From: Pestalotiopsis fici W106-1
Taxonomy: Eukaryota; Ascomycota; Sordariomycetes; Amphisphaeriales; Sporocadaceae
Direction of reading: 5' to 3'
DNA length: 64,000 bases
Assembly: GCF_000516985.1 (NCBI RefSeq)
Contig: NW_006917097.1
Coordinates: forward strand, 1,674,001-1,738,000
Each line of letters starts with the position of its first letter. Within the stretch, counting starts at the first letter, position 1. The position numbers were made by a program, and so were the translations under genes. The notes below the pieces were generated by a model that ran no database searches, was not told where the DNA came from, and was given only the letters and a program-made list of their open reading frames with translations. Of the stretch, positions 1-13,203 are shown piece by piece.

Positions 1-2500
1 AACTTCCTTCGCGGGGAGGCGGTATGGTTTTACCACCACCAGACCTAGTTTCGAAACTATGCAAACGCAATAGTAGATCATATGTTTCCCCCGGAGTTTG
101 TGCGCCATGCGCATGCGACAGACAGGTGATGTTTGGAGACTATCGACATTTGAGCAGGAATGCTTGCCACAGTTCGAAATGAGCTTCAGCGACATGCAAA
201 TCATCAAAGCGTTGCTTTTCCCCCTCGTTTCTTCTTCTCATGGCGGGGGGTGTCAAGACTACGGCGCTCGTTACAGACATAACCTAAAACGGGCTGCTCA
301 TCAGACAGGTTCATAACGGCTCAGGGAGAAATGAAGATGCTGCAAAGTAAAGGGGATGCAGACGGTCCATCCATACGGATAATCTTTTTCAAGCCTTTTG
401 CAGTTCATGATGGCTGCGGAAAGCAATATCTGGCAGCGGGCTAATAAATTATGGCCTTTTTTTTTCTCATGTGTCCACATGCGCGGGAGAGAGCTGGGCC
501 AACATTACGGCTCACATGTCCGAATATAACGTGGCAGCAAGAGTTGCCCGTTTCGGGAAAGGAACTCCCCAATCGGGAAACATACCCAACTTATATCATT
601 ATGTCTTGACACCTGATGAACTCCTTTTTCTTCTTCACTTTTTTTTTTATTTTGCTCGCCATGTCATGCATACACCTGTCAACGAAAAAACTCTGAACAC
701 TAGGCTACCAATGCTCCTCCGCACGGCCTGAGGACTTGTATCAAGGACCCATCAAACTGGCCAGCAGCCAGGGCAGCCCAGGCACAAACTTGACTACCAG
801 GCACACTATATTGCACTGCCGGTTCTCCTAGAGATTGCACCAGATCGGTCGGTTGATCGGCCGGCAGGCATTACTAAGTGATTTCGGGCGTCACCCGAAC
901 AGATAGCATGAACATGGGCAAATGAGCATCGATCAGTATGGGAAACTGGGAGCACGTTTTCCCTCGTTTCATGATCATCAATACCCTTGCACCGAGTTTC
1001 CCACATATTGGACTTGCTCCACCGTATTAAGGACCGCACGGCTCGTCTATCCCAAAATGAACCTTAATGCAACCCTCGGGACTATGCAAGCACTGCAAAA
1101 TAGATTGAAGACTACTATGAAAAACGTTATGCCTGTCCATGCTGTCCCTAATCAATGACTAGCGGACCAGTGGTCATTGCCATGTTCAGAATCAGGCTTG
1201 TCAATCTGATTCCGGGGCCTCGTCATTTTGGGTTGACATGGAAAGTCATACATGGGGCATGGATCATCAAGGCCGTGACTGATAGGCAACGAAATGTCTG
1301 ATATTGAAAACTATTACCTGCATCGATATCTCCCATAGGCGGCATCAATGATAATACAAACAGGGAGGTAGGCAATACAGACCTACCGTATCAGACTGCC
1401 TATCCTCTGTACAATACAGTACCTGCGGCGTGTATACTTTCCACCCGTCAACGGCCGGCTTTTTGATACAGATCAACATCCAAAAATACCGCCTGTCTTG
1501 GCCTGGCAGCTGGCCGCCGATGAGATTGGCAAAGTTCTGGAGAGCTGCAGTTCCGGTTCCTGCTCGAGGCTGGTGTTTCTATTGTTGTCGCTGAATGATT
1601 GGTAGAGATGTGAACTTTTTTATTGGAGGCTTGTCGCCGACCCCCGCCCGCAACGGAGGCGCTGCTGGCCAGTGCCTGGACGAGACGCTGGAACATGGGA
1701 AAGGCCAGAACCGCTCGCCTAATTGAGATCATGGAGATAGGTAATCGGTTGTACTGCACAACTGTAGATAGATACATACATACTCACCGTACATAGCTTG
1801 CGTTGGCTTGCCGAGTTTGTTGCGGCCCTTTGGGAGTGGGGCCCTCAGGCCTCTTCGCTCGTTTCATGTTCGATGGCTCTGGGCCACTCCCACCAATGGA
1901 TCGCCTGCAATCGCAGTCGCCCGCTTCATGGGTCGTTGACCATTCAATCAGGGAGATCATGCAGCGCATCGCAGCGCCTCCAGCCATTGACGAGCGCGGA
2001 AAAACCCTCAGCCCTTGGGCTCTGTTGCAGGTACACCAAGCACATGTAGGGGGAAGCCGCTGGACGGCGCGGATGAGCCAGACGCTTTTGGCATTTCTCT
2101 GGGCCAATTGTCTTGGGCCAGGGCAGGGTGAGTAGAGACAGCGAACCTCGAAAGGGAATGGATGTACTATTGTAGGATAACCTACCTTCAGTGTAATCGC
2201 GCGGGAAGAAGAGGCGGAATCAGAAAGCAATGTATGTATACGGAAAAAAAACAAGAGAGGATATATCTAATTCAGATTCCGACGGCATATTCGTGAATCA
2301 ATTTTTTTCTTCTCGCAATCTTGCGTCAGCCCTTAAACAGCGGAACTAGTTCATCAGCGTTTGCCCTTCTTTTGTGCAAATTCACGTGTATCCCTTGCTC
2401 ATTCGGCAGCGTTGTAGGGAGATCTGAATTTGACAGGCAGAAAACGAAACCGCTAGGCTTCTCTATTTGATACGTTCAAGCCACGTACTCTCCCGTCACG
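1..2500. other. No supported gene
   Basis: Short open frames exist on both strands (the longest is 156 codons on the minus strand at 1784-2254), but they overlap one another, carry no motif I recognise and lack splice-linked partners. I see no RNA gene. The stretch is best left as intergenic, possibly containing upstream regulatory DNA or a non-coding transcript. Confidence 0.5.
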
Positions 2501-4939
2501 AGCTTACGATACACCTCGATCAATCTCAGACTCTGGCTAGTCTTGAGAAAATCAATATCTCGTACACACCCTTATTTTGATAATTCATTGCATTCTGCAT
2601 TCTTTCTTCGAGATCCATCCATCTTTATTTTCTTCTTTGGGACCGTTGCCCTTATTCCGCTTCGTCAAGCATCAACTCATTCATTACGACATAATTGTCA
2701 TCCCTTAGCCCTGGCAGGATTCAGCAGCAACAACTTGACTTCGCCCAAGTTCGTACGCAAGGCAGAACATATAGAAGCAGGCAGTGCAACACCGGCAATT
2801 ATCTCAATCGACCGACAACCGGATTACAAACCAACAGGTTGCAACATTTCTTGTCCATCTGTTGACAATTGAGCATTCATTACCCAGCCCGCAGTGTTAC
2901 GAGGTTATTTGCGCGTCTTTGTCGCCTTCCGCCCCGTGCTCTGCCCAGCGATCTTCCGGACACCAGCTCCACAGCATTAAACCAACCCCCGGTTTTGTGG
3001 CTTTGCCTTGCCACGGCATTCTCTACACCACACGATACGCATCACTGGATACCACGATCGTCATTGTCAATCATTGCACAGTTGTCATTCAGTCAATCTT
3101 TTTCTATTGAATTCCTTGGATCTGCCAGCCCAGAAACTTGGCACTGGATAACCTGCGATACGATATCAGCAGCATTCTTCCTTTCCAACTTAGACACTTT
3201 GCAATCATACAGGCTTCCGCTGGCTCCGGAATCCCCAGAAATCCAACCACCCAGTAAATACGAGAAAAAAGAGGACCAGCTAGAGATTTCGGCCTCTTTG
3301 ATCGACTATTACGTCGCATACTATCGCACTGAGGATTTGAATTATTGGTTCTTGCATCATTTTGGCCCGGACGATTGACAACTTTATTGTTGCCAAAAAA
3401 GCACCTTCTTCATTCATAAGACGGTTGCCATAAAAAGACCAATTCGGCCAATACTGCACAAAATCGCCAGTTTCATTCTGTCAGCGCGGCCGCTGCACGT
3501 ATTCATTCGCAAATTACGCTACGCTACAGACGCATCTGTGCCCCAAGCCGAGTCAAGCTGAAGAGCTGACTTGACTTTTATTTGGAGGAAAAAAAAAAAG
3601 AACACTGTTCTTGCACCCGGTCATTGCCATTGCGCCACAGTTCTGAGACCCGGCACCTCGGTATCTTTTCTGTCTTGCATCAATCCATTCGGGACGGCCG
3701 CAGAGTTTGAGAAGTCGACACTGCGCAATATAACCACAAAAAGTCTATTCCCGTCACGATTCCAATATCCCAGTTGGAAAGCGAACCCGAGGAAGGAGCA
3801 GCAAAAAACCACGGACGTACAAAACGGACAAAACCGAAGCCACCGAACCCGCAATCCCAAGCAAATCCGCGGCATCCTGTGGATTCCGTATTCGTTCTGC
3901 ATAATTCTGCGCCCAGAACCCCCTGCGTAGAAGAAGCTGCACAGCTAGAACTACTACGTTTAGCGACCCTGGTCCCCCTGCACTTTTTATTCGTACTTGT
4001 TAGCCAGCCAAGCTGAAGCTTTTTTTGAAGCCCAGCCAGCAAGCAAGCAACCCGACTTTTTGTTGACCAGCCCAGGTGTCCACTACAGCTACTAGCAGCT
4101 AGTCGGTAGTGGTAGTAGCAGTGAATCAGAGGCCCCCTCAGCAAAGCAAAAAAGGCCAGAGAGGCAGCAACAGCAACAGCAACAGCAGCAGAAAAGCCCA
4201 GGCCACTCGCAACTCACTTGACGGCGATCACGGCCAAGCCCAACCATTCCCAACTGCGACGGGGCTCAGCCTCGCCCACACTGGCGTCACCCACTTACGC
4301 ATCGTGCCCCCCGGTTGACACACAACGCATAACTACTGTGGCTCTAGGCGGATCTGTTCTGGATCCCCCACCCCATCCTATCATCCAGCGCACAACTCGC
4401 GCCCTGCCTTAGCCATCTGACCTCCAGGGCCATCGTCTCTGACTCTAGTCCTCTTTGGGTAAGAGGATACATAGCTAGGTACTTTGGACGCAGTCTGGAG
4501 ACACCGCCCTCGTGACACCACCCAGCACCGCTTCTTACTACGAGGTACCTGCCTGCACACCCACCGCTCCAAAAGTCAACCGCACTCACACCCTTGACGG
4601 GTCATACATGCTACTACCTGGTAGTGCAACTCTGTGGTTTGGTTTCTCTTTCTTATAATACCAACCGCCTTCCCGCTTCCTCACCTCCTTTCCCCGGATT
4701 TTCATATTCGACTTCACACGTCTCTTTTTGATTTATTACTTGGTACCACACCAACACACGTTGCCTTTTGCTTTGGGATATCGACAGGAAGTAATAGTAG
4801 TTGCTGTTGTTGTTGAAGCTTGCTGCTACTATATACACTAGCCAGCTTCACACACACCATCTACTCGACACCCTTTTCTCTTTCTTATATATCCATCGCA
4901 TATATACACATACACACACACACACACACATACAGCATC
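2500..4939 (+). promoter_or_regulatory. Probable promoter and long leader of the cyclin gene
   Basis: This sequence is rich in CT tracts and in CAN/CAG repeats, including a CAG/CAA repeat near 4163-4191 and an (AC)n run at about 4912-4930 that ends nine bases before the cyclin start codon. Many short upstream open frames are present but none looks conserved. Long, uORF-rich leaders are common for fungal G1 cyclin genes, so I read this as promoter plus 5' UTR. The transcript start cannot be placed from sequence alone, and a leader intron is possible. Confidence 0.4.
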
Positions 4940-6085
4940 ATGGCATCGATATCGGGGCTCTCCATGGCTGAGCTCAACGCCGCCGCCCTGGAGCACTTTG
5001 TCTATCAACCAGTCGACAGCTCCATGATTTCATACCTGGCCCAGGCTGCATACGATGTTATTCAGTGTGATCCTCACATGATGCCGCCACCGCCGCCATC
5101 GTCACAACACATGCCACCCACACCACCTCGGACACCTTCGCCGAGAGCCATTCGTGTCGAGGACAATGCCATGCCTACGCTTGAGGAGTTCATTACTCAG
5201 CTTGTCGTTTCTTCTAACGTTCAGGTACCCACCCTGATGTCGACACTGGTCTACTTGACCAGGTTAAAGTCGCACCTTCAGCCCATGGCAAAGGGTTTGC
5301 GATGCACATCTCACCGCATCTTCCTGGCTGCTCTCATCCTCGCAGCCAAGTACCTCAATGACAGCTCGCCAAAGAACAAACACTGGGCAAACTACAGCCA
5401 CGTCAACGCCGATGGCTGCTCATTTGGTTTCACTCGCAATGAGGTCAACTTGATGGAGAAGCAGCTCTTGTTCCTGCTTAACTGGGAGCTTAGAATCACC
5501 GAGGAGGATCTTTACCGGGAACTGGATGTCTTCTTGGCTCCTATCCGTGCTGAGATCGATGCCAAGTACGCCCGCCGCCTGCAACGCAAGAGGGAGGAGG
5601 CACTCCGCCAGCAGAGAGAAGCCGAAGCCTGGGCAGCTGCCGCACAGTTCCCCACCCCTCCGAGCTCCCGAGGCAGCTCAAGATCTAGACAGCCTGCTCT
5701 TCCCGAGCAAGAAACTGTCCGGATGGTCCACGATGCTTACACACCTCCCGGTTTGGCCTACAGCTCTGGAGCAAGCTCAAGCAGCTCATATGCTTCTTCA
5801 ATCTCTTCGCAACAGCACTCACGGTCAAGCACGCCAGTCTCGGTTCCGGAGGATCCTTATGTCTATGGCGACGGCGATCTTTACGAGTCGCCTGTTGAGG
5901 TTGTTTTGGACATGCCACAGCCGGCCACACTCAGGAGCTATCGCAAGGGCGACCACCTTCTCCCGTACGAGATCAGCGTCGAGGAGCTTCGAGAGATGCA
6001 GGACGGCGGCAGCAAAGCCAAACGCGCGAGAACGGGACGGGGAATGTGGGGACGAATGTTCGGCGGCGCTGTTTCAGTGCGGTAA
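4940..6085 (+). CDS. PCL-type (Pho80 family) cyclin
   Basis: A 381-residue intronless protein. A proline-rich segment (about residues 48-70) precedes a cyclin box at about 80-200, with the family signatures LAALILAAKYLNDSSPKN, a downstream HWA, and VNLMEKQLLFLLNWELRIT. This arrangement is typical of Pcl1/Pcl2-like cyclins, which activate the Pho85 kinase at the G1/S transition and in polarised growth or sporulation (PclA in Aspergillus). The C-terminal half is low in complexity: a basic/Gln-rich helix at about 210-235, then a Ser-rich linker and a basic tail. The ATG at 4940 is the first in frame after the (AC)n tract. The frame stays open upstream to 4820, but that extension begins with TTG and has no cyclin character. 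The assignment to the PCL1/2 branch is strong; the exact orthologue is not certain. Confidence 0.9.
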   Translation: MASISGLSMAELNAAALEHFVYQPVDSSMISYLAQAAYDVIQCDPHMMPPPPPSSQHMPPTPPRTPSPRAIRVEDNAMPTLEEFITQLVVSSNVQVPTLMSTLVYLTRLKSHLQPMAKGLRCTSHRIFLAALILAAKYLNDSSPKNKHWANYSHVNADGCSFGFTRNEVNLMEKQLLFLLNWELRITEEDLYRELDVFLAPIRAEIDAKYARRLQRKREEALRQQREAEAWAAAAQFPTPPSSRGSSRSRQPALPEQETVRMVHDAYTPPGLAYSSGASSSSSYASSISSQQHSRSSTPVSVPEDPYVYGDGDLYESPVEVVLDMPQPATLRSYRKGDHLLPYEISVEELREMQDGGSKAKRARTGRGMWGRMFGGAVSVR

Positions 6086-9000
6086 TCATCAGCATTTTCA
6101 CGACAGCATGGAGTTCTGGGGTTTTCCGATTTGAAAAATTTGATATAACAGGCGGTTCATTTCTTAGAGGAGCGTGCCCACCAGCAGCTCTCTTCATGAT
6201 ACCTAAAGGCGTTTATAATGGATACAGGGGGTTTATACACGGTTTGCATTTACAAAGAGGAACAGGAGATTAGGGCGTATTACGGCACATGGATCGAAGC
6301 TCCTGCAAGACAGGCTAGATATGCTCTCCATGCATTCGGATAGGATACAGGCAGATGGACGGATGGGAATTGGGCTCATGATGTTTACGGGGCAAAGCAT
6401 GATGCATGAAGTTGCATTGGTAGATAGCTACCTTATCTAGGTCGATGATGCAGCTGCATCACGATCGAACCCAACCAATACTCAACACAAAGGGCCAAAC
6501 ACCCTGTTCTATCCGCTTTCTCGGCTTCTTTTTTGGAAACACAATAGCGCTCGCTCGTGACATGTTTGGCATATTGAAGAGCAATCAGCAGTAGTACTAA
6601 CCACCTAACCTACCTACTTACCTACTAAAATGACTAACCTAGTGAGCGAGCTGGAAATAGAAGGACCCCTCCACCCTCATTCAAACTCTCATGTCAGCAC
6701 TGCTGCTTTGCGCCAAAATATGAGCACGCACGGGTAAAGTAACCCCTGAGATATGACGATGGCCACGATGGCCAACTTACTCGACTTTGGGGATCGGCAG
6801 TTGGGATGCGCGCTCCACTACGTGACTTAGGTAGACAGACAATTGGTGGTTGGCTGGGCAAAGTAGGGCGATCAGAGCCTCCTTCCAAGATGTGTTTCAG
6901 CAGTCTCAGTAATCCTTCGGCCGCCATACTTGCATACTGTATGTAATGAGTGGAGCTCGCAAAAACATGTAAACTTTTTTTTTATGTATTGTGTGTGGCT
7001 ATGCAGGTCGGGGATCTAGGATTGTGAATGATGGAAAATGAGAGAGAAATGTGTCATAAAACCAAAACAAAGCATCATATCGCTTTACCACGTGAATATG
7101 ATCATCAAAAGAAGACATAAAAAAAAAAACAATTGATTAGCAATGGATTCAGGGTGGCGACCAGCGACTTGTTAGATGGGATTGTCACAGAATCCAATCC
7201 CGATATGTATAAGGGAAAGATGCACAATCTAGATGACCCATGTTCAAAAGCGATTCGCTTGTATTACTATAGGATGTGATACCCTGTGAGAATAACGGCT
7301 CGTCTGTTTCCCGCATTTGGTTATGCAAGACAAGTCCCAGATCTTCCATGATCCTTTTTTCCCCACTTTATTTCGCAAATCCAACAAAGTTCCCTTGCCC
7401 TGCTGAAGCCGCCGGAGGAATGCATGACATGACATATCCAACGAGTTTCTAGAATATCAATCCTATTCACGTTCCGGCTGTGGCGTTTTTTTACGGGCTA
7501 AGGATCTTTTCCCAAGCAGTAAAGGCAATAGAAGAGAGCACACGATCTCATAATGAGGTGAGCGTAATGGAGGATGGGGATGATTGTCGGAGCGTCCCAA
7601 AGAGGGATAGTCATTGTGTGTCACTGCATGGCTGTGCTCGCCCCAAATGTCATTGTTATTTTCTTACACTTCTTGTTAGTTGCCGTATTATTACTCTTTT
7701 GGAAAGATTTATTATTATTCTTTTTTCTTCTTGTAAGGACGCAGGTGAAATCGCCAATGTTATTTTCTATTCTCGGTCCCGGTCGGGTCACCGGGTGACT
7801 GGAAATCGAAAAGACAGCCAAGAACGGCCCATGCTGCACATATCACAAGCACAAGGAGACGGGAATCGTGTCGGGTGAAAGTCGACTGAAGAAATGTCTG
7901 CACTGACTGATGTCAACTTTGGAAAATAAAATAGAAAATAATCAAGACAAGATCTCTGGTGATGCGCCACGTTTGATGCAAGTCATCATGAAAAGGAAAA
8001 AAACGGGAGGGCAGCGGTACTCTTCAGAGGCGTAAACTCTAATTCGCATATCCAATCTCTTTTCCCACAAGGCAGTTTGGCAGTGTTTTTACATATGCAC
8101 ATCCGGTTCGACGGTTGAAGGTGTTGCTCATATGCATGCATGTACATTTTCTTGGATTTCAGTGCAGCTGCATGACCTCAGCCAGTGTAACCCAGCTGCG
8201 CCCCAGCGGTGCATTTCAATCTTTGGCATTTGTAATCAATATACTTAGGGATTATACGGTCAAACATGACCAATGTATATAATTTTCAGCTGTTTCCCCA
8301 GAACCCAGTCAGCTCATAGTGCGCACCCCAACTGCCGGGTCCCTTTCGACTACGTAAAGTTTGCTGCTTACCACTGCTTAATCATTGGATATCTGAAATA
8401 GATTGGGAAACAAAGGCACAAAAAAGACATAATAAGAAACGATAAATTATCTATATGCCACGCGTGTAGTAGCTAAATGAAACTTTCAATCGAGGACTTG
8501 TCAAGCAAAGGGGAGCATGCATAGTCGCCGATGAACTTCTTACGGATATATACAAGTGCTAATCAGACATGCAGGCTCTAAGGAAGCAAGGAATGAAAGA
8601 AGAAGAAGAAGAAAGGCTATTATTACTAGTTGCAAAGTTTGTTGAACGGAGATTTGGCCCCGCGTCAATCAAGTATATTGACACCTGTCATGGTCGTTCA
8701 AAGTTCAAGACATATGGCAACGTTATCGGATATTGCTCTAAAGAGAATGGGATCAAGACGGAGAAACCAACCACTTCTTGTCTTTCCTATGGCCACCCAT
8801 GAAGACCAATGTTTTTGCTTACCCTGCTGGCGTTAATAACCTAGCCCTTGGCCTACTCTCTCGGCAATTAATGATTGAAACAGTGTTCATTTCCAGTATT
8901 TTGTTTCCATAGAAACCTCTTGATCTCAGAAACAGCATCATATTTGGAGAAGAAGACGAACCGTGCGGGGCAGAGTAAAGAAATATGAGGTGCACATTGG

Positions 9001-11878
9001 TTATAATCCCGCCATCGTCAGCAGTCAGTCAGACGTGTTCCTAATTCCAAGGGTTCACTTGTAGCCAAAGATCGAGAAAACACACAATACCTTAGTAATG
9101 ATGGAGGGCTGCCCCATCATTCATTTCAATTTCAAAGTTCTAGAAAATTCGCAGAGAAATCCAAAGCCCAGTTACTGTGTAGTTCCCAACCCCCCAGATC
9201 GGAGCTAGCATCGAGTGCAAGAGAAGAAATGGTGGAGTAACAAGGCCCGTCACTGCCAGGAAGGCTTTAGTCTCTTGTGGGGGCCAGGAATCGCTTTGAC
9301 AGGCCACCGACAGTTTTTCCCTTGGTTGTACAAATGAACATGGGTACGGATTCGGGTGTGGGTGCTACTATAATCTTACTGTTCCTACGAGACCCTCAAG
9401 CAACCCGAAATTCTTCGAAAAGGCTTGGGTCAGCCCACCACTCTCTTCTTATCCATCGCCTACTCACTTATCTTCTTGAGAGAAAAAACACATCATGTCG
9501 TCGCCCTGCTTGTTCGAGCGGCCGGCCATGGCGCGTGCATACCTACGCAAGTAAGAGTTATTCCGCTCTCCAATGCCAACACGCCCACGGAATCATGGCG
9601 GCGGCGGCGGCTCCTCCTCATTGCATTCCAACAAGACTATGCATTGGTGTACCCGTGGACATGTCAATACCCCTCCAAATCCTTCTTCCTCCTCGTTCCG
9701 GTGGCTTGACGATGACGCATCACCCTCTCCGCAGCAGAGAACCAGCTCAACATCAATAACAACAACAAACTCAACCACGCAGCCTGAAGGATTGAGATCC
9801 TGAACCACGAGGTCCACATAACGGCGTTTTCGGCAGCATTTCTTTCTTATTATCTCAATATCCCTCTTCAGCCAACCCACACCCTCGTCTGAGGAATCAT
9901 ACCGAAGTACCGGAGTTGTTGCATCAAGGACCATTCATGACTGTTCAAAGGGTCCGATTGAGCATATTCTGATTCGTCGATTGATTTCAAACCGTTTCAA
10001 AAGACTCGTCCGTATATCAACCAATCCAGTGGTTGTATATTGTAAAAAAAAGAGAACCGCAGGCTGGGTTGACCTAGACCATTCCATCAAGTCCCAACCG
10101 AACCCCCTCCCATGAACCAAAGCGCCCCATCCTTTGAATAAGTATGTTGGCTTCTTGTCTCTGCCGAGATACGCCTACATGCACACAATTACCCTATATG
10201 GACAGAATCTGCGTGCCGCTGATGCTCATTCCTTAATCATCAAGCTGAATGATGAATAATACAACCATGCCTCTTCGGCCTCCAGCTGCGGACTTGAAAG
10301 TTGGTCCTCTGACCACCGAATGCCTAAATCCGCTGATGCAGCTTTGATTCTTTTTTCTCTTTATAACTTCTCCACCGATCATCCAATACTCTATGGATAT
10401 TGCAATTCAGTCGGGCACGGGCACAGATTGGCAGTTGATATTAATATTCATTGCGTAGAAATTCAGCCTCAGCTCGTTTCCCCGCTTATTTGCTTAGAAT
10501 AGAGCTTGTTAGCTATCTTGTGATATAAAACCTCTATGTTGGCCAAAAAAAAAAAAAAGGCACCATGAAAACCTTTTATACTATTGGATCATCCATTCCA
10601 GGAATGATCGATGTAGGTGTCCAGCACTATATCACAAAGATGAAGAGGCCATTTCGGGGCTGGCAGGTCTGTATATCGAAGAAATCAAATAATAAGCCAG
10701 ACCGCCGACCTCGCCCCCAAAAGAAGAGGTTACACTAGGACCCTAGTACCCTGGTCACAAAAAAGAAAAAGAAGGGCTTCATCAGCTTAAGCGAAGACCA
10801 GCTGAGTGTGCATGAAGATCTGCACAAGGGTGGGTATTTTAGAATCCTTATTCAACGCCCCCTCGGGAAAGTCGACGACGCGCAACTTACGGTCGTCTGG
10901 TATAGATCCACGATTTTCTTTTGGTTTGAGAGCCCCGGAGAATCTGCAGCCCTTCTTTTTTATGATCGCGCCCAAAGTCCTTCCGGCATATCTTCCCCGC
11001 CTAGCTGCGGATATGTCTTGTTCTTCTCTTCGTTTCCCCCGTTTACTGTAAAAAGGGTCCAGAGTATGACGTCGTGGTTACAAGTATCGGGCTTGCGGCT
11101 CTGTGTGGCAAAATCATATCAGCATTTACCGTCTCGTCCGCCCTGCTTGTCCAAAGTACCTGGAGAATTCTCAATATCAATATTTTATCTATTTTTCCTT
11201 TTTCCTTTTTTCTTTTAATTATCTATGGTCTCTTCAATAATTATGAAAATATATTCCATTCAATACTTAATAGGGCCCCATAGCTTTTCGCCCCGTCAGG
11301 ATTGGGTCCATCGGATTATGATCTCAAAATCAAGCCACAATGGAGGGGGACTCTTTGAGGAGCCGACCCATGTTGACATCTCGGGAGGAGGATTATGCGA
11401 GCAATGAAATAAGTGTCTAGTGCCAATTATTGAGAAATAAAACGTGAGCCCATTGAGCATAACGACTCCTTTGCACATGTGCTAATTTCCATTGCGGACG
11501 ACACGTGACGCGATTCCCTCATGCTACCTGATCGGAATAACTCACAATGTAACATGAGTTGCTGCAGATTCCTTGGTACGACACGGGCACAAGTCTCTCA
11601 TAGGAGGTACTGTCGGGTCGTGAAATGAAACAATAATCTTCATCGGTCCATGACTACTACCTACAAGGGAAGACGCAACCCAAAGCACTCAGTCCAGCCT
11701 CCAGCCGTCCCATCAGAAGGCTGCTCAATGAGGTCTGCGCGGCTGTTGCGCGGCTGTGTTGCCCGTTTGCAAAATGGCCCACCTGGCTGCTATTGAAGTT
11801 ACATGTGCAATAAGTCCTGGGAGCCCGTTTGCAAGGTATTTAGAGGTAGATAATTCAAAGAGTGTTCAATAATCAGAC
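6086..11878. other. Gene-poor interval, no supported gene
   Basis: After the cyclin 3' end I find no open frame with coding-like composition or recognisable motif. The longer frames (for example 9277-9759 plus, 10808-11218 plus) run through pyrimidine-rich or Gly/Pro-codon low-complexity DNA. Simple sequence includes GAA repeats near 8598-8612 and a TACCTACTTACCTACTA tract near 6610. A 56-base candidate first exon at 9495-9550 with a GTAAGA donor could not be joined to a sensible second exon. Confidence 0.5.
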
Positions 11879-12042
11879 AATTGGCTTCCATCTTCTGGCA
11901 AGATGGCATAGTGGTCCGGCTGGCACCCCTTCCTGCCTTTAATGGCAACAGTCTATCAGTTTCTGGTACGTTGGGTTGGTCAATCCTAGCTGTTGATCCT
12001 AAAGAAGATGGGCTCGAATCCCTAAGCTGGTTATTTTTTTTT
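11879..12042 (+). ncRNA. Candidate RNA polymerase III-type structured RNA
   Basis: An A-box-like element (TGGCATAGTGG, 11904-11914) is followed 107 bases later by a B-box-like element (GGCTCGAATCC, 12011-12021; one mismatch to GGTTCGANTCC) and then by a run of nine T (12034-12042), the usual Pol III stop. The presumed ends can pair: 11879-11887 with 12024-12032, nine pairs including three G-U. A perfect 7-bp hairpin (CCATCTT / AAGATGG, loop CTGGC, 11888-11906) sits directly inside that stem and overlaps the A box. A tRNA fold fails because the seven bases before the A box do not pair with the 3' acceptor side. It could be an unassigned small RNA, a tRNA-derived SINE or a chance match. Expression is unknown. 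Confidence 0.35.
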
Positions 12043-12933
12043 CCTTCACTTCTTGAAGTTTCTTTACATTCTTGATTATTTTCGCACATGGCATTGGCTT
12101 TATTTCAGTATTGACAACGCATATCGGAGTTGATGCTTGTATTTAGTCATGTCAAATCAGCCACCTACAGTCACTTCTACCAACAGTTGACATAGTGGTT
12201 AAAAGAACCGTGACAATGTATATTCATATTACTCGGAGGGGGCACAGGGGGGGGGGGATCAATACCGCCCGCCATCCCCATCAACAGCGGGTTAGGTGGT
12301 AGTTAGCCGCGGCTTTGGCTAGGAGTTTCTTCTTATGGACTATCACACCATTGCCTTGACTCTCTTTGGGGCTGCCAGTGGACATTTTGCACAAACCCCC
12401 ATTTCTCAAAATCAACAATGAACACGTAAGTATGTCGGCGAGACATGAACCTCACGGGGGTGAGTGTTAATAATATTCATGGCTGTCGAAGACACTCTAA
12501 CACCAGAGCAGAATTGCACCTTGCCAAGTCGATCGTCAGACTCTCGAGGACATGATTGGCCGTTCTGAATCAAGAATCTTTCGCCAAACCAGCTGTACCT
12601 CGGCAAAGGAATTCTAGTTCATTAACCATTCGGGATGTTCAGGGCCAGATCAGATATCAACAATGATACATGTACAAATAGGATATCGGCTGAAAAGATT
12701 ATGTGCTACAGCGCTGTACAAAGTCTACAGTGGTTTCTTCTGCGGTCGTCTATTTATACTGAATTGGGCGAGGTACAACCCTCCGCTAAGTGTATTCGCT
12801 TATATGAAAACTCTATAAGCCGGTATCGACTATTCCATTTCTCCTCTAGCCATCCCAATAACGCCAGGGCAAAATCTCAAACAAAAGTAGCGGCAATTAA
12901 TCATGGTTTTGCACGACGTGATTGTCGAAATAC
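12043..12933. other. No supported gene
   Basis: Nothing coding is apparent. The stretch includes a run of about 11 G near 12248 and probably the 3' UTR of the SRP40 gene at its right end. Confidence 0.5.
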
Positions 12934-13203
12934 CTAGCCACGGCGAGCATGTTTCCAAGACTTTGGGCCCTTTCCGCCTGAAGCCTTTTGGGTTTGGGGC
13001 GTAGTCGTCGTCTTTTGAACCTTTGCCTTGTCTTGATCGGAAGCAGAGGACTTATGGCGAAAGGAGTTCAAGATGTCCTTGGCGGCGTTCACGTATGAAC
13101 TCAAGTTGGGCCTGGAGTTCTTTCCAGTGGCGGTGTTCTCCCTAGTCTTCTTTGGCGTCTCTCGTTTTGGGGTATTGTCAACAGGAGTCTTGTCCGGCGA
13201 CTT
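12934..13203 (-). other. In-frame coding-like tract after the SRP40 stop codon
   Basis: Directly after the TAG of the SRP40 gene (minus strand), the same frame stays open for 89 codons to a second TAG at 12934-12936. The tract has no methionine, so it cannot start a protein alone. Codon use looks coding: 13 of 15 lysines are AAG, and GAC, AAC, GCC, ACT and ATC are common. The product would be a basic Lys/Thr/Pro-rich tail (for example TPKRETPKKTREN) ending in SWKHARRG. Explanations include stop readthrough, an alternative splice product, a recent or strain-specific nonsense change, a base-call error, or chance. No phase-keeping intron that removes only the stop is evident. Confidence 0.4.

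Noticed and set aside
1784..2254. Minus-strand 156-codon frame
   Set aside because: No motif, no codon preference and overlap with equally long frames on the other strand.
9495..9803. Small spliced gene starting MSSPCLFERPAM
   Set aside because: The first exon and GTAAGA donor look fair, but no acceptor gives a continuing frame of sensible length or composition.
11897..12031. Intron-containing tRNA gene
   Set aside because: A and B boxes are present, but the seven bases before the A box do not pair with the 3' side after the B box and no anticodon arm is evident, so I call a generic Pol III candidate instead.
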